From Whitmania pigra (Eukaryota; Annelida; Clitellata; Hirudinida; Haemopidae), in assembly GCA_021613335.1 (NCBI GenBank), contig JAJTWR010000040.1, positions 235,183-299,182 on the forward strand: 64,000 bases of DNA, in the 5' to 3' direction. Shown one piece after another: positions 28,237-40,690 of the stretch. Position 1 is the stretch's first letter, and every line of letters starts with the position of its first letter. Under the pieces are notes generated by a model. It made no database searches. It saw only the letters and a list, made by a program, of their open reading frames with translations, and was not told where the DNA came from. Position numbers and translations under genes: made by a program.

Positions 28237-28598
28237 GGTGACCCGTCATAACAGCCCGGCGACAAAATAGCCCCGTCAATGTATTTAACAAAATTTTGTG
28301 AGTTGAATACAATAGCCGATAACTGGTTCCAAATTTAATTCGAAATTAGGGGTTTGAAGATTTATCGTCTAAAATATTATTAGGATTCCGGCTACTTCCT
28401 CACTTTACATGAACTTTTCAAGTTGGTATTTAATATGAATTATTCTCACATTATCATCACGTCATGTGGACATGTAACAAATCCACAGAGAACCAATTCT
28501 ACCGCTATTTTGGCCTGGCCTATTTTGTCACTGGGCTATATTGTCGGGGCTGTTTTGACGGGGCTATTTTGTCGCCGGGCTGTTATGACGGGGTGCCC
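28237..28598. mobile_element. 362-bp MITE with near-perfect TIRs and perfect 8-bp TSD
   Basis: The flanking octamer TGGTATAC (28229-28236 and 28599-28606) is perfect. The ends GGTGACCCGTCATAACAGCC and, reverse-complemented, GGGCACCCCGTCATAACAGC extend into about 40 bp of inverted repeat built from a motif like GGCGACAAAATAGCCCCGTC. No coding capacity. An 8-bp duplication suggests hAT- or P-type mobilisation. It is nested in the hAT element. Related copies: 57507-57680 (complete) and fragments at 47121-47157 and 50774-50858. Confidence 0.85.
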
Positions 28599-28753
28599 TG
28601 GTATACATTTAATGGAATCTTATAATCTAATTTTGTCGTGCATTCTGATTTTCGTAATTTGACAATATAAGGTACACATAATCCTTTAAGTCCACGGCCC
28701 ATTTTGACTTTTTGTGCAGGCCTGCCATTTGAAGTTACGCTACCGATCTAAAT

Positions 28754-29468
28754 TTATATTTGTTAAAATAGTTTTGTAAGTTCGTTGTTCTGTTTCTTTT
28801 GTTTTTTGTTCTCTGAAGTAAACGCTTTCGTCTTGTTACAGCCTTATGATTTTCAACAATGTTGGGATATTTGAAGCTTGGGATTGTATACGTTTTGTCT
28901 GGATTATAATAAATTCCCGTTGATTACGTCCCTGCCCTTTGTACATACCGCCCTTCGCTGCTAACGATTTGATGGTTTAGCGAGGTCATCGGATCGAAGG
29001 AATCCAACAGATTTCGATTTATGAAGCGATTTTTTCAAAAAACATTTTTGGGTATAAAGTTTTCCCAAAGGCATAAAAACTCGTCTTAATGTGTTCACCT
29101 TTGATCACAATATCACAGCGTGTGGCTAACTTCTTATATGCTCATATTCTTAAGTAAAAATGTTCTAAATATAAAATGTAAGTTAAAAATAATTTTTGAC
29201 ACTTTAAATGATGAAATGCTCCATACTAATGTCACAAGAGCTGCGACAGAGGCTTGCTCCTAATTTAATCTTAACAAATTAAATAATTTAACTTCATTAT
29301 TTTAAGTTTTAAAAAAATTAGTAAACAGACTTTTCACAAACAACTCTGTCTTACTTGCCAAGCGCAGGTATATTTTGATAAACTTTGTTTAGGATCTGGC
29401 GCTATCAACCGTGCTTACAATTGATCAGGGCTCTTCAATGAATCTCTGATTTGGAATTTTGTTTCAAT
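28754..29468. other. Upstream region of the TMEM30 gene
   Basis: AT-rich sequence without an obvious TATA box. It should contain the promoter and 5' UTR of the flippase-subunit gene. Confidence 0.4.
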
Positions 29469-32400
29469 ATGGCAAGGTCTGAAATTGTAACCGAAGCAGA
29501 CGTCATGATTAAAAAGCCAGCCAACAGACCTGGTGGTTTGTGAAATTTGTGACATGTTTTACCTAATAATTGAGTTTTGAGATAGGAAAACTGAGGCTTA
29601 ATCTTGCCTATTATTCGACTTTAATGAAATAGAAAGGTATTTAATCATAGAACATATGGTAGTTAGAACATTTTTTGCCGATAAGGTACAAAATTCAAGC
29701 AGCAGAAGCTACCAGCATGGCAACCTGTTCTTTCTGCAACAACTGTCCTTCCAGTGTTGTTGGCAGTTGGTCTGTGTTTCATTCCTCTTGGGATTGCATT
29801 CATCGTTGTAACAAATGCAGTTAGTGAAGCTGGACAAATTGCATTTATGTATATTCTAAATTCTTTGTATATCAACAGAATATATGTTCATTGTTATGCT
29901 AAACATTTCAAATTGCTCTTATATATAATTCTTTACATCAGGATGGTTATGCACTTTAAAAGTCAGATGACTAAGTTGTAAATTATAGTTATGTCACCTA
30001 GTCTAATCAACGACAGGTTAAGGAGAAAGTCATTGACTATACGTCTTGCTTGCCATCTTACTCTAACAAAACATGCTCTGAAGTCTTGGAACAGAATATC
30101 AGTGAAAACTGCTCCTGTCGCATCGACTTCACGCTCGGAGAAGATTTTCCGGTTTGGCAAAATTCTATGAAGACTCACCTTTTAAATGTCTTCTTTTCAT
30201 TGTTGACTAGGGCAAAACAATTTATACATAAATGTTGTTGTAAGTAATAAATAAGTAAAATCAATATTTATTTATTAATATCCTCCAACAAATGAATCCC
30301 CAATTACCTATCCATCTAAAGGATGCACTCATGACTTTCTTAAACTTCTGAAGCTATGCATATGGCACATTACAAATTAACTATTATTATTAGACTTTAA
30401 ATAACAACACTCAATCAACCACAGGGTCCGGTCTATGTGTACTATGGACTGAAGTCTTTTTATCAGAACCACAGAAGGTACGTCAAGTCTCTTGACAACT
30501 ACCAGTTGGCTGGCGATCCAGTGGGTTCCCCTTCCTCCGACTGCGACCCGTTCGGCAAAGATCCAGCATCAGGAAAGGTCTATGCACCATGTGGTGCCAT
30601 TGCCAATAGCTTGTTTAACGGTAATGTTGTGAGGGTCGTCTTTGACTATATCAAATGTCATGTTTTTGTTGACCTATTGGTTTTTGAATGAGGATTTTTT
30701 TTTAGTACATTATGTGTCACAATAGCATGTGAAGGCTTTTTTTAATCAGTCTGCTATTTGTGTAATGCCCCTATCTGAAGGCAAACTCCCGTAATGCATA
30801 TAGTTTTCGAACGTGGCACATCAACATCGTTGCTTTCCACATGCATGAGCATGACCCATTGAGCTGAGCTGAATTACATTGTTATGACTAATTCTATGCT
30901 TATTATGAGTTAAATATGTTATGATAATGTTATTTAAAATGACTACTATTATTGTTATTTTATTATTAATATTATGGTTTGGTAGCACATTCATGGTCAG
31001 AAAAATACGTTTTAAAATTTAATAAAGGAAATTATGCATAGAAAGCAATTGAGGTTAAAAATAAGATCCATTTTAATTTGTTCAGCTTTGTTGATGGGAT
31101 TCTTTTTAGTCATCACTATCATCCTCAACATCATTGTTATAAAAAATCATTCCATCATTGCCTTCACACTCACAGTAATTATGTATTCACATTATGTATA
31201 AATATCTTACATTATATGCAGATGTCACTGGCATAACCAACCTACATAATCATCATCATATATGTATTATACCACTTTGCTCATGACAAGTGAATACTTA
31301 AATGACCAATAAAAGTTATTTATTTTATTTTGCTAGTAGTTGCAAAGTTGGTCATTTTTCAAATCTTACATTTTAAGCAGGCAGTTATCATTCATTTCTG
31401 CAGACACCTTTTCTTTGAGCTACCTTGATGAACTTAAGGGCATCAATGGGTCAAAAGTTCAAATCTCAAAAAAGGGCATTGCTTGGCCAACTGATCTTCA
31501 AACAAAGTTCAAGAACCCTGAGGGTTATATTTTTTATTCCTGTGCTTATTGTTTGATTTTTCTTTTGATTGAGATGGCAGTTTATTTAAATAGAGCTTGG
31601 CCACTTTTTGTTACTTAGATTTACCAACAATGATTTCACAAACTGGTGAACCAACTTATATAAAGAGAATGTAACTCATTACTTAAATATCTAATTGCTT
31701 AATTAAATATTTGCTGACAAGATGATTGAATTATACAAACTGTGATGTCTGCAATGTATATAACCACATTTTCATTCTCAGTTTTTGTCAATTCTTCCAA
31801 ACCACTCTACTGGAGGAAACCAATATACAATTTGAGCGATAGCTACAAAAATGAGGACCTGATTGTCTGGATGAGAACTGCTGCTTTCCCGAGCTTTAGG
31901 AAACTCTACGGCAGGATCGATGACAGTGCAGGCTACTTTGCCAAAGGTCTTTTTCAAGGGCGCTACCAGTTGATCATTGAATACAGTAAGTGGTAAAGGT
32001 GGTGCTAGTGATGGTAGATGGTTGTAGGTTGCAAGAAATACTTGCCATGGCAGAATATTTTTACACATATTTATTTAAAAGTGGCTGAGATGCTGATAGT
32101 GATGGTGGTGATGGTGATGATTTTGTAAATTGGTTATGACAATGTCATCCAAGTGATGCCATCAGAAAACCTAATTTATAGTACATGTTCTTTTTCCCTC
32201 CCCAAGACTACCCAGTGTCAAGGTTCAAGGGATCAAAAAAGGTCATCCTGAGCACGACCTCATTCTTGGGTGGAAAGAATTCCTTCCTTGGGATCGCTTA
32301 CCTTGTCGTCGGATGTTTGAGTCTCATTGTTGGGTTGGCATTCCTCATCATACATCTGAGAGTTGGAAGAAGGTAAGTGATGACGACGATGATGACAATG

Positions 32401-32598
32401 GCGCAATGATGTTGGTGATGATGATGTTGATGACGACGCCCGTGATGATGATGATGCTAATTCTAGTTATTTTATAAATTAAAAATACATCCGTTCTAAA
32501 GGACCCAGAGTTCAATGGTTTCCCTCAGCAAGAGTTCGCCTTACTTTGACACTACTATGTCTGACCTTTTGAAGTCCAGGATGACCTCTTGTTACTGA
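29469..32598 (+). CDS. TMEM30: TMEM30/CDC50 family, P4-ATPase flippase beta subunit
   Basis: Eight exons, all phases closing: 29469-29535, 29686-29819, 30017-30151, 30425-30620, 31404-31523, 31782-31985, 32207-32372, 32502-32598; 372 aa (human TMEM30A about 361). Family role: CDC50 proteins pair with P4-ATPases, let them leave the ER and support transport of phosphatidylserine and phosphatidylethanolamine to the inner leaflet. Seen here: the N-terminal [18 protein letters not shown] motif; TM1 at about 43-64; an ectodomain with paired Cys, N-glycosylation sites (NKTC, NCSC, NSSK) and blocks [39 protein letters not shown] and [18 protein letters not shown]; then [17 protein letters not shown]; and TM2 at about 312-337. 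The cytosolic tail of about 35 residues (exon 8) is Ser-rich. Exons 2 and 5 use weak donors (GTTAGT, GTTATA), but conservation and phase support them. Confidence 0.93.
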
Positions 32599-34982
32599 GA
32601 AGTGATAGAAAACTGTTCCAATGTTTTAAGTCAGACATTAAAGATATCATTTGAATAGTGCATTGATTACATTGCTTATTTCACATGAATATTTTCTGTA
32701 AATGTTGATCTGAAAGTCATTCATCCCCTGCAACCATGATCAAGCAATTGTTAACCAATTCTTAGTTACTGAAAAACTATTTTTGGATATTTTTTGCTCC
32801 TGTCTCTGCAGATAATTTTAGGCTCTCGTCATCAATGTGCTTCTTTATGCTTCTTAGAAACTCTTATGACGTGTCTCACGAATTTAAATTTGATTCTGAT
32901 GATTCCTATTTGGAGGATATTTTTCTAGATTTATTTTTCAACATTCTTCTGGATTGCTAAGATTGATTTTCAGTGCACAAAGCATATCAGACATATTCTA
33001 AATTCTACTTGTGTTTTCATCCATCATGAGCAAGAATCAGCCATTTCTTTGTTTGTTTTTCTTTTTGTTTCTGGGTGGAATAATCTCAAGTGACTGATCA
33101 TTGGCCACCTTGGTTATCAAAATGATTTAAAATCTGGGATGACTGTTTCCTCTGAGCCATTCTCTCCATGATCTTAGCTTTTATTTTACCAACATTTGAC
33201 ATTGTTTATTGGATTTAATATTAGCCTTTGAACTATTTGCCATCTGCCTTTGCTGGGTTCATCGAGCGTGTATTTTGCTTTTGGATGTCCACCGACAGAT
33301 GAAAAGTTAATGCCTTTCCATTGCATTTTGCCTTCACCATTCCCACTGAGTAGATTTGTCATCCCTATGTTTTTGATGTTGTCATTGTAATCATGGCCCT
33401 TAAGCTCCATATCGATTTGTATTTTGTTTTCTTAACATCAAAGCCTGATTCATTGTAGTCTTCCTTAATTTAATATTTTAGTTAACTTGCACACAAAATT
33501 TCTTATTTTTAAATGATAAGGAACCAATTGCATCATATCTAAGCATTTGTTTTGTGTTTGACATGCGATAATGCATGGATGACTGCAATTAACCGTTCTT
33601 CTGAGTTTGTACAGATGGAGCAGAAGTTAGAGACTGCATTCATTAGATGTGAAGTCATCATTACAAAAGTTAGCCTCAAGTTGATTAATGCTGAAAATCA
33701 CATATGGGAACAAACCCTCAAGGTACAAGTACTCTTGGTAACTGTGGGGCATTTGGTTTGGTTTTCAACTAGCAATAACCACTTCTCCGTTTTCACCTCA
33801 TTGGCTATGCTGCCACTGCACAAAGATGACTTCTCAAATTCCTTCTTTATGTACTGATCACGTTTCGATCATGTACTGACCTGCAAAGCAGGATTTGGGG
33901 GGTGGGGCATAGCCTTTCTCCTCATTTGGAAAATAAAAATAAAATTAAGTAAATCCATTATATAATATAACATTTTTAAAATCAATAAATAAAGTAATTG
34001 TTTAGCTCTTTTGATGAAAATTTGACAGACGTCATTTGGACAAGGCTGACAAGAAAAAAAATTCTTCGTGATTTTGTAGCTTTCCATACACGTCGGCTCA
34101 ATAGACCTCCACATCCTCCGCCATTTTTGATATTTGATTATTTTTCCATTGTTATGCAAACTACGAACAGCCTTATATCTCAAAACTTGTAGCAGCCTCA
34201 GCCGTTGTGTACTCTCTTCAACTTAAAACTGTTAAGATTTACTATGAACATCAGCCTATCTAGTTCACAACTTTGTCCTTATTCTCCTGTACATGTGTCC
34301 TATTGCTTGCTTAGTCTTGATTTTGATGAAATATAAAATGTGGATTCTATTCTACAATTCTCCGAATTCTGTTTCTAGCCCTCTGCCAAAAAAGATTGAG
34401 TACCAATGGTTTAAGTGATCTTGCTCTTCTTAGAGTTGCAAACAAGACTTTGGACAATCTTAAAATAGATTTTACTTATGACAAAGACCTGTTTGCGACA
34501 GTGAAATCAAGAAAAATAAATCTTTTGTAGACTGTGAATCAGAAATACGGCAGTGACTGAATGAGTCGTGCAATAAAATTTCTATAAATTTGCTTCTCTA
34601 AATGCAATGTTTCATTAAAATTTAAAATTTGTTCCTTATTCGATGTAATAGCAAAATGTGATTAAACGGGGTGGATGGGGGAGGGGGTGGAAAATTTTAT
34701 AATTCGTCCCCGGGCGAAAATACCCTAGCGTGTAGCTAAATATCATATGTTCGCTGAAAACTGGCAATGGGGAAATTTGATAAAATCCAAACGATACTTA
34801 CTAAAAATAGCGTCGAAATAGGCAATACAAATTTTAAAAAATGCTTATAAAAAGAATTGTGCGTTTATTAATAAAAAGTTATTATTAATCATTTCATAAT
34901 CTTTTATTGCTCGAACCGAATCTATGTTATCGTCTTGTTTTGGATTTGCTCTTAATGTCCACAAACTTTTAACCGCTATAAA
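32599..34982. other. Intergenic between TMEM30 and IK
   Basis: 2.4 kb. ATTAAA at 32637-32642, about 40 nt after the TMEM30 stop, is a likely polyadenylation signal. A candidate exon at 33615-33722 is listed separately. A minus-strand frame at 33186-33410 starts with a true ATG but is unrecognised. Near 34380-34500 there are scraps resembling a decayed element. The IK promoter must lie just left of 34983, but I cannot place it. Confidence 0.4.
33615..33722 (+). CDS. Candidate orphan coiled-coil exon, 36 codons
   Basis: A 108-nt open segment lies exactly between an acceptor (TTTGTACAG) and a donor (GTACAAG), phase 0 on both sides. It encodes a helical stretch starting MEQKLETAFIRCEVII and ending ENHIWEQTLK. 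The spacing and phase are suggestive, but I could not find partner exons and do not recognise the family. It may be a decayed gene. Confidence 0.25.
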
Positions 34983-37900
34983 ATGTCTAATCGTGAGTTT
35001 CATAAATGTTAATTACAATTGTAAATATGTTTTGATTTCACCGTCCATCAACAATATTTATTTGATCTGCTGCTTAGCCCAAAACGCATTGGCAAATATC
35101 CATGTTTTGGATTAATGAACGACGTCAACAATTTAATTGTTAACATCTCGATTTTTTGTTTATAAATACATAACATATAAAATTTTAATAATTTGTATGA
35201 ATTTTTTTCAATAAATTGATTTATTCTGGAACCTATCCTTGAAATTCAACAGAGGAACTACATTCAAATCCATTGGCTCCCAGCGATGACGAGATGGAAG
35301 AAGAGGAGAGGTGATTTCATCTTTAATACTAATTACAGAATAATTTTGTTATGTATTCAATATGATTAGCAAGCATCTAGAAGCATTTAAATGCATGTTA
35401 TTGTTGAAATTGTTCCAAAAATAGGTTTTCCTTGATGGAAACATTTGGTTCTAGCTTTCTAATTAATGTTTTAATTAATAGATGAACAGGAACAATGCAT
35501 GTATAATAATTCATCAGCTCAAGTGTAAATTCAACAATTTGTTAATTGAATAATTTTGATTTAATTTTATTCTTCCAGGCCTCAAGGAAAGTTGTCTAAT
35601 GCCGACTTCCGAAAGCTGCTGATGACTCCAAGGGTTTCATCGGGTAGTTCGTCTGGGGTACCCCAGCCACCCTCAACATTTGCTAAACCGAAGCCAGTGT
35701 TAGTAGCAAGTAGCTGAACTCTGCTTGTTGACATTATTTTTTTTATACATCATTGTTAACAATGTTGACAATGTGAAGCCATTGAGTTACATTGAAATAT
35801 CTAATTTTATCATCATAACTTTTATAAATTAATAAATGGCTGTTTTTTGATGAATTATTGCATAATTTATTTAATTACTTTAGAGAAAAAAAAGAAGCTT
35901 CTGATGCCAGCAATGCCAGGAAGAAAAAAAAGAGGTAAGCATCTGTTACTATACAATAATAATATTTATAATTACTGTTAAATTATCATTTGAATTATTT
36001 TTCATTAAATTAAAATTATTTATGTGTGAACCCATGTGTTATGTGTTATCATCAATTGATTGCAATATTTTTGTAGTTGCACTCCATAATCTTTAATAAT
36101 TACAAATGTTTCATCCATAATTTCAGTTTTTATGCCCAGTTTAAGAAAGAAGATGATGACAAGGACAAGGATGCCAAGTACAGAGACAGAGTGAGTTCTT
36201 CTGCTTATGTTATCATACTACCATAATAATTCAGCAACAGCTAACAAACCAATTTTCCATTGCCATTCTTTTCATTCCAACTATTAACGATGTTGATTTT
36301 TTCATTATTGAAAAAGTGACATGCAGAGATGACTAATAGTAACATGCATGATTGTGCTACAGCATATAAGCATTTTAGTGCAATCTGTTCACTCATTCAA
36401 TTACGATAATGTATTTGTATTAACACATCATTAGCATATTATAATGATCAACAGGCCAAGGAGAGGAGAGAGGGAATTAACGCTGACCTGGCTCAGACTA
36501 TCGATGTTTCAACGACAGCCAATTACAAAGCGGTGGCTCCGGACGCCAGGGTGTAAGCAGCGAATAATTTAATAACAATTTTCTTTGAATAATTTATTAC
36601 CATCATTGTTGTAATTTAATATTATTACCATTATCATAAGATATGTAAGTTTATTATTATTAAATGTAGAGGCCAGTCAATGGCTGAGAGAAGAAAGCAG
36701 GTGATCGAAGAGTCAAAGTACCTGGGAGGTGACATGGAACACACCCATCTTGTCAAGGGTCTCGATTATGCCCTCCTGGAAAAGGTTTGACATTTGAATG
36801 ATTATTGAATATTTGTTAATTAATTAAAATTTTCACTCATTTATATGTCTTATTTGATCTCCACACTCAGGTCAAGGCTGAGATCGCTGCCCAGGAGATG
36901 GAGGAACTTGAGAATGCCAAGAACAAGGGGTTTGTTGGAAGAATTTGTGTTTGTAATTATATTAGGTTGGCAACTAAGTTCCCACCATTTTTTAAATTGT
37001 TGATGTATTGTCGAGCTGCGGGTTGATGAAATAAGGCGATAGATGTTCAATTTGTTCTTCCTTGAAAAATGTTTTCTTAGCATTGGCATTGACAGAGGTA
37101 TTTGACATTGAATCAAATTGGTTAAAATTTCCTTGTTGAACTTGGCATAAAAATCACGAGTGGTTCAGCTATAGCATCCTCTCCATACACAGCTTCTGTG
37201 GCCTTGGAACCTAGATTAAAAGCAAAAAGAAAAAAAGAGGTGTCGAAAATGGTCATTTTCTCAACTTGACATTCCATTTTAACGATCTGAAAAGTAACAG
37301 AAATTTATCTTAAAAAAACAAAACATAGATTCCAGTAGAACAAAATATTCTCTTTCGAATGACTTAAACATTGTGACAAAAACATTTAATGACGTGCGGA
37401 ATGTTACAATGTAAAAAACGGCGGGAACTTGGTTGCTAACCTAATATTTATTGTTATTTAAAATTGCAAAATGCATCTAAAATTTTTTGTTTGAACTTGA
37501 TGATCGTTAAGATAATTTATGAGTATTTTATTATTACTTTATGGTAATATTTCTCATTAATAATTTCAATAATCCAGCAACGACAAGGAAGAAGAAGAAG
37601 AAGAAGAGGCCATAACTTTCAGAACTAAGTTTGGTGAGTTAATCAGTTTTTGCTTGTTGAAAATCCTCATGTCAATTTTTTTTATAATTTTTAAAGCATA
37701 GTAGTAAGTTAATTTATTATAGTTTGTAATTTTAATAGAGTACTAATATCTGAGTAACAATTTACCAGGAAGGAACATTGTCAGAGTAGCCCTGTCAAGA
37801 AAGGGTCCAGTTGAGCGTAACGACCTCTTCCTGCCCGGTCGCATGACCTACGTCTTTGACCTCGATGACCCCTACGAGGACTTGCCGACAACCATAATCC

Positions 37901-39532
37901 GAAGCAAGGCAGACTGCGTTGGCACGGAGACATCAACGACGCTCAGCAACAATGACATTGTCATCAACAAGCTCACTCAGATCCTCTCCTACCTCAGGCA
38001 AGGAAAGGGTAGAGATAAAAAGAAGAAAGATAAGAAGGAGAGAGGTTATTGTTTGTTGTTTATTATAACAGTAATAATACTGATAATTTTTTTTTCATGT
38101 ATTATTATCGTTATTATTAATATTGTTTTATGTGCTATGATTTTTTAAGGTATTGGTTTAACAAATCTTATCTTCTTACTTTTTACCACATCCTTAATTA
38201 TTCAACATTGTAGAAAAGTCCCGAAAAGATGAAGAAGTTGTGGAGGCCACCATTGAAGAGTGAGTGTTTCCATAGTTCACCAGTGACTTGAGTTCAACAA
38301 TGTTGAATCAACACCCAGCTTGGCCAGTCACAGTGATTTATTAGTTTGGATTGTCCGTGGTTGTTCTTCAGGAATCCAATGTTTCTTATTTATAAATATT
38401 TTTGGTAATACATAAAAGGGTCACTTATTCTTTCCAGCATCTTCGAGGGTACAGATCCTGGTGACCACAGATCCCGTGGCAAGCACCACAGGCACGAAAC
38501 ATCGAGGACAGAACGAAGGGACGGAGAAAAGAGGTCCTATTTTGAGAAACCGTCAGAAGAGGTTTATTTCTTAACGATTCAATCCTATTGTCATCCCAAA
38601 TAAAATTAGCAATTATTTATCTTTATTAGTATTTTATTATTTATTAGTAATTATTTTGGATGTTAGTTTGTTATTGTTGATGTTGATTGTTCATTCCTTT
38701 TTCTAGGAAAGCAAATTTGATGAATCTGGTCCAAAGATGAATGCCAAGGATTTCATCAAGAACATCAATGACAGATATGGAAAGGTGTTGTCTTTATTAT
38801 TGTTCTATTAATCAACTTGACATGTTGAATATTAATTAAATTTTATTGAATCAATTAATTGCATTAATCAGGGTAACTGGGGAGGCATAACTGGTGAGGA
38901 GGAGGTGGAAAAGCCCAAGGCCCCATCAAAGGATCAGCAAGAGAAAATCAACAAGTTCAACAGTCAGATGGAGATTGACAGCTATGCAGAATGTTACCCT
39001 GGGTTGGTATTGGCATCCTTGTGATTGGCTCACTGGAAAGTTATTTGATTACAAATCATTACAAATATTATTAATCAAATGCTGATTAATCAGTAAAATC
39101 CAATTTCAGCATGATGGAGATGGTGGATGCCCTTGGGGACAGTGACGACGAGGCCGACTACACCAAGATGGATCAAGGCAACAAGAAGGGCCCTGTGGGT
39201 CGCTGGGACTTCGAAACCCAAGAGGAATACAGTAGCTACATGTCCAGCAGAGAGGCCCTTCCAAAGTTAGTCACTACATTAGTAATTAGTGTTAAAATTG
39301 CTGTTAACTAATTATCTTTTTATAATCTAATTATAAATTATTTTTGTTTGTTTCGTATCCTAGGGCTGCATTCCAGTACGGAGTGAAGATGGCTGATGGC
39401 AGGAAGACGAGGAGGGCTGGTCCTCGAGACGAGAAGAAGGAACTGGACAGGGAGTGGACGAAGATCCAGGGCATCATCAGCAAGAGAAAGTCTGACTCCC
39501 GGGATGTCTTTGCCAAGAAGGCTAAGCATTGA
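34983..39532 (+). CDS. IK: IK/RED spliceosomal protein
   Basis: Sixteen exons with consistent phases, 536 aa (human IK 557): 34983-34992, 35253-35310, 35579-35698, 35884-35934, 36127-36190, 36455-36552, 36670-36784, 36871-36929, 37578-37633, 37769-38044, 38214-38259, 38438-38561, 38707-38784, 38872-39002, 39110-39265, 39364-39532. Family role: RED is a nuclear component of the spliceosomal B complex, partner of SMU1, and also linked to spindle-checkpoint function. Diagnostic blocks: NADFRKLLMTPR, YLGGDMEHTHLVKGLDYALL, RNDLFLPGRMTYVFDLDD, TIIRSKADC, NDIVINKLTQILSYLRQG, SYFEKP, YAECYP, KMDQGNKKGPVGRWDFETQE and EALPKAAFQYGVKM. The RE/RD-repeat region that names the protein is very short here (exon 12). 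Exon 1 is only 10 coding nt (ATG TCT AAT C, donor GTGAGT); it is inferred but restores the expected phase and N-terminus. Intron 8 carries a mariner MITE. Confidence 0.95.
36962..37444. mobile_element. Mariner-type MITE, 483 bp, in IK intron 8
   Basis: The termini TTAGGTTGGCAACTAAGTTC and, reverse-complemented from the right, TTAGGTTAGCAACCAAGTTC are typical mariner inverted repeats extending about 30 bp. TA dinucleotides flank both ends (36960-36961, 37445-37446). Internal sequence does not encode a recognisable transposase, so it is non-autonomous. It sits between exons 8 and 9 and does not touch either splice site. Confidence 0.88.
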
Positions 39533-39649
39533 GCTAAAATTTGCACTAGAATGACCCTTAATTGTTTTGAACATTTTCTTAATCCATGTTTATTCCATGG
39601 TCTAGGAATGTAGGATTGATTGCCAATATGTTTTACTTTGGTTTGTTCT

Positions 39650-39655
39650 AATAAA
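39650..39655 (+). terminator. Polyadenylation signal of IK
   Basis: AATAAA 118 nt downstream of the IK stop codon. Confidence 0.7.
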
Positions 39656-39970
39656 CAACCTAAAGTTGAACAGTTTTATTGGGCTGCTTTGTTTTCAAGT
39701 TGTTAATTTGGTTGTTATTTTGTTAGTCTTCAAAAACAAACGCATAAAAAAGTATTTTAGAAATTTTAGATGATGTTGACGATGATGACAATGATGATAT
39801 CAGTCTCCTGTCTTCCTTTGAAAAGTCTGCTCGAATGAAGAGGCCGATCGATTAAATTTAACTAGTTTCATCATTATAGGCATGGTTTCAACCAATTCAC
39901 TTGATGGATGAACAGAGGACAAATTGGTGTATTCATTAAGTAAATAGCGCTAAGATTTGGGAATACTGTT

Positions 39971-40690
39971 GAACACGGTTATGTCGCCAGCATAGGATTT
40001 TGCCTAAAAGCGTCGAGATAACCGAAAACCAATGTGGCAGTAACAAACTAATATGAACTTGAAGTTTAATACATGATTTGATGTGAATTAATAAATGAGA
40101 ATGTACATGCACAAGATCTTAATGAGACATCCGGATGAGCTTTACAGTTTTCCATGATTACCATACCACCTTCCTTTTTTCTGGTTCCTGTCCGAGTAGT
40201 TCTCCTGTAATCCAAGCTTTTGACCAGACATAGTAATTCAGTTTTGGGATAACTTTGGTCTGCTTAGAGCATCTGGGTTTCTTTGATTGTCATATGACAC
40301 AGAACGGAAACATTGTTTCACATTTTTTCAGCCACGAATCCACTTGCCCCTTTTGAACCGCAGAGTTGTGCCTCCTTTTGAAACGACACAATGTCTTTTG
40401 CTTTGAAGCAAGGATGTCAGACTTCTCCATCAGCAAGACCATTGATGGGAAGGTTTGCTCACATATTTATGAACCATGGAAACACTGCATCGTCGCATCT
40501 TTATGTTTAGCCACTCTTAGTTTTCTTTTATTAATTACAGACCTTTCATACATTTGCTTTATCATGTCAGCATTTTTTTTCTATTTTGAAATGACGTTTG
40601 TTAAAATGCCATGCTGACGACTAAGGTCTGCCAGTTTTGTTCATTTTTCTAGCTGTAAGATGATTTCGTACTTTTTCTCTATTGATATCT
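39971..40690 (-). mobile_element. Second, truncated Tigger/pogo-like copy
   Basis: The left end (CACGGTTATGTCGCCAGC, GCGTCGAGATAACCGAAAA) matches the left end of the element at 20450. The region 40597-40680 matches its N-terminal HTH coding part (ATGCCATGCTGACGACTAAG, GGTCTGCCAGTTTTGT). The right terminus is lost near 40690. More diverged than the first copy. Confidence 0.7.

Larger units (their letters stand above)
25654..28753 (-). mobile_element. hAT transposon, 3.1 kb, with TIRs and 8-bp TSD, degenerate
   Basis: The element proper is 25662-28745. The left end CAGTGGCGTAACTATGGGCC and the reverse complement of the right end (CGGTAGCGTAACTTCAAATG) form imperfect terminal inverted repeats. 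The flanking octamers ATATAAAT (25654-25661) and ATCTAAAT (28746-28753) match 7 of 8, as expected of hAT. On the minus strand, about 27690-27540, a clear hAT dimerisation motif is encoded: LPAVVASAERSSSKLKFIKN, then YLRSTMDQDCLNNLTRLSIE and a stop. The rest of the transposase is broken. Plus-strand scraps near 26580-27330 may come from another nested element. A SINE-like piece (25900-25962) and a MITE (28237-28598) have inserted into it. Confidence 0.8.

Noticed and set aside
33186..33410. 74-aa minus-strand ORF with an ATG
   Set aside because: No recognisable family, no splice context and in-frame stops immediately beyond; could be real but not supportable.
36850..37116. 88-aa minus-strand ORF
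   Set aside because: It overlaps IK exon 8 antisense and runs into the mariner MITE without matching mariner transposase.
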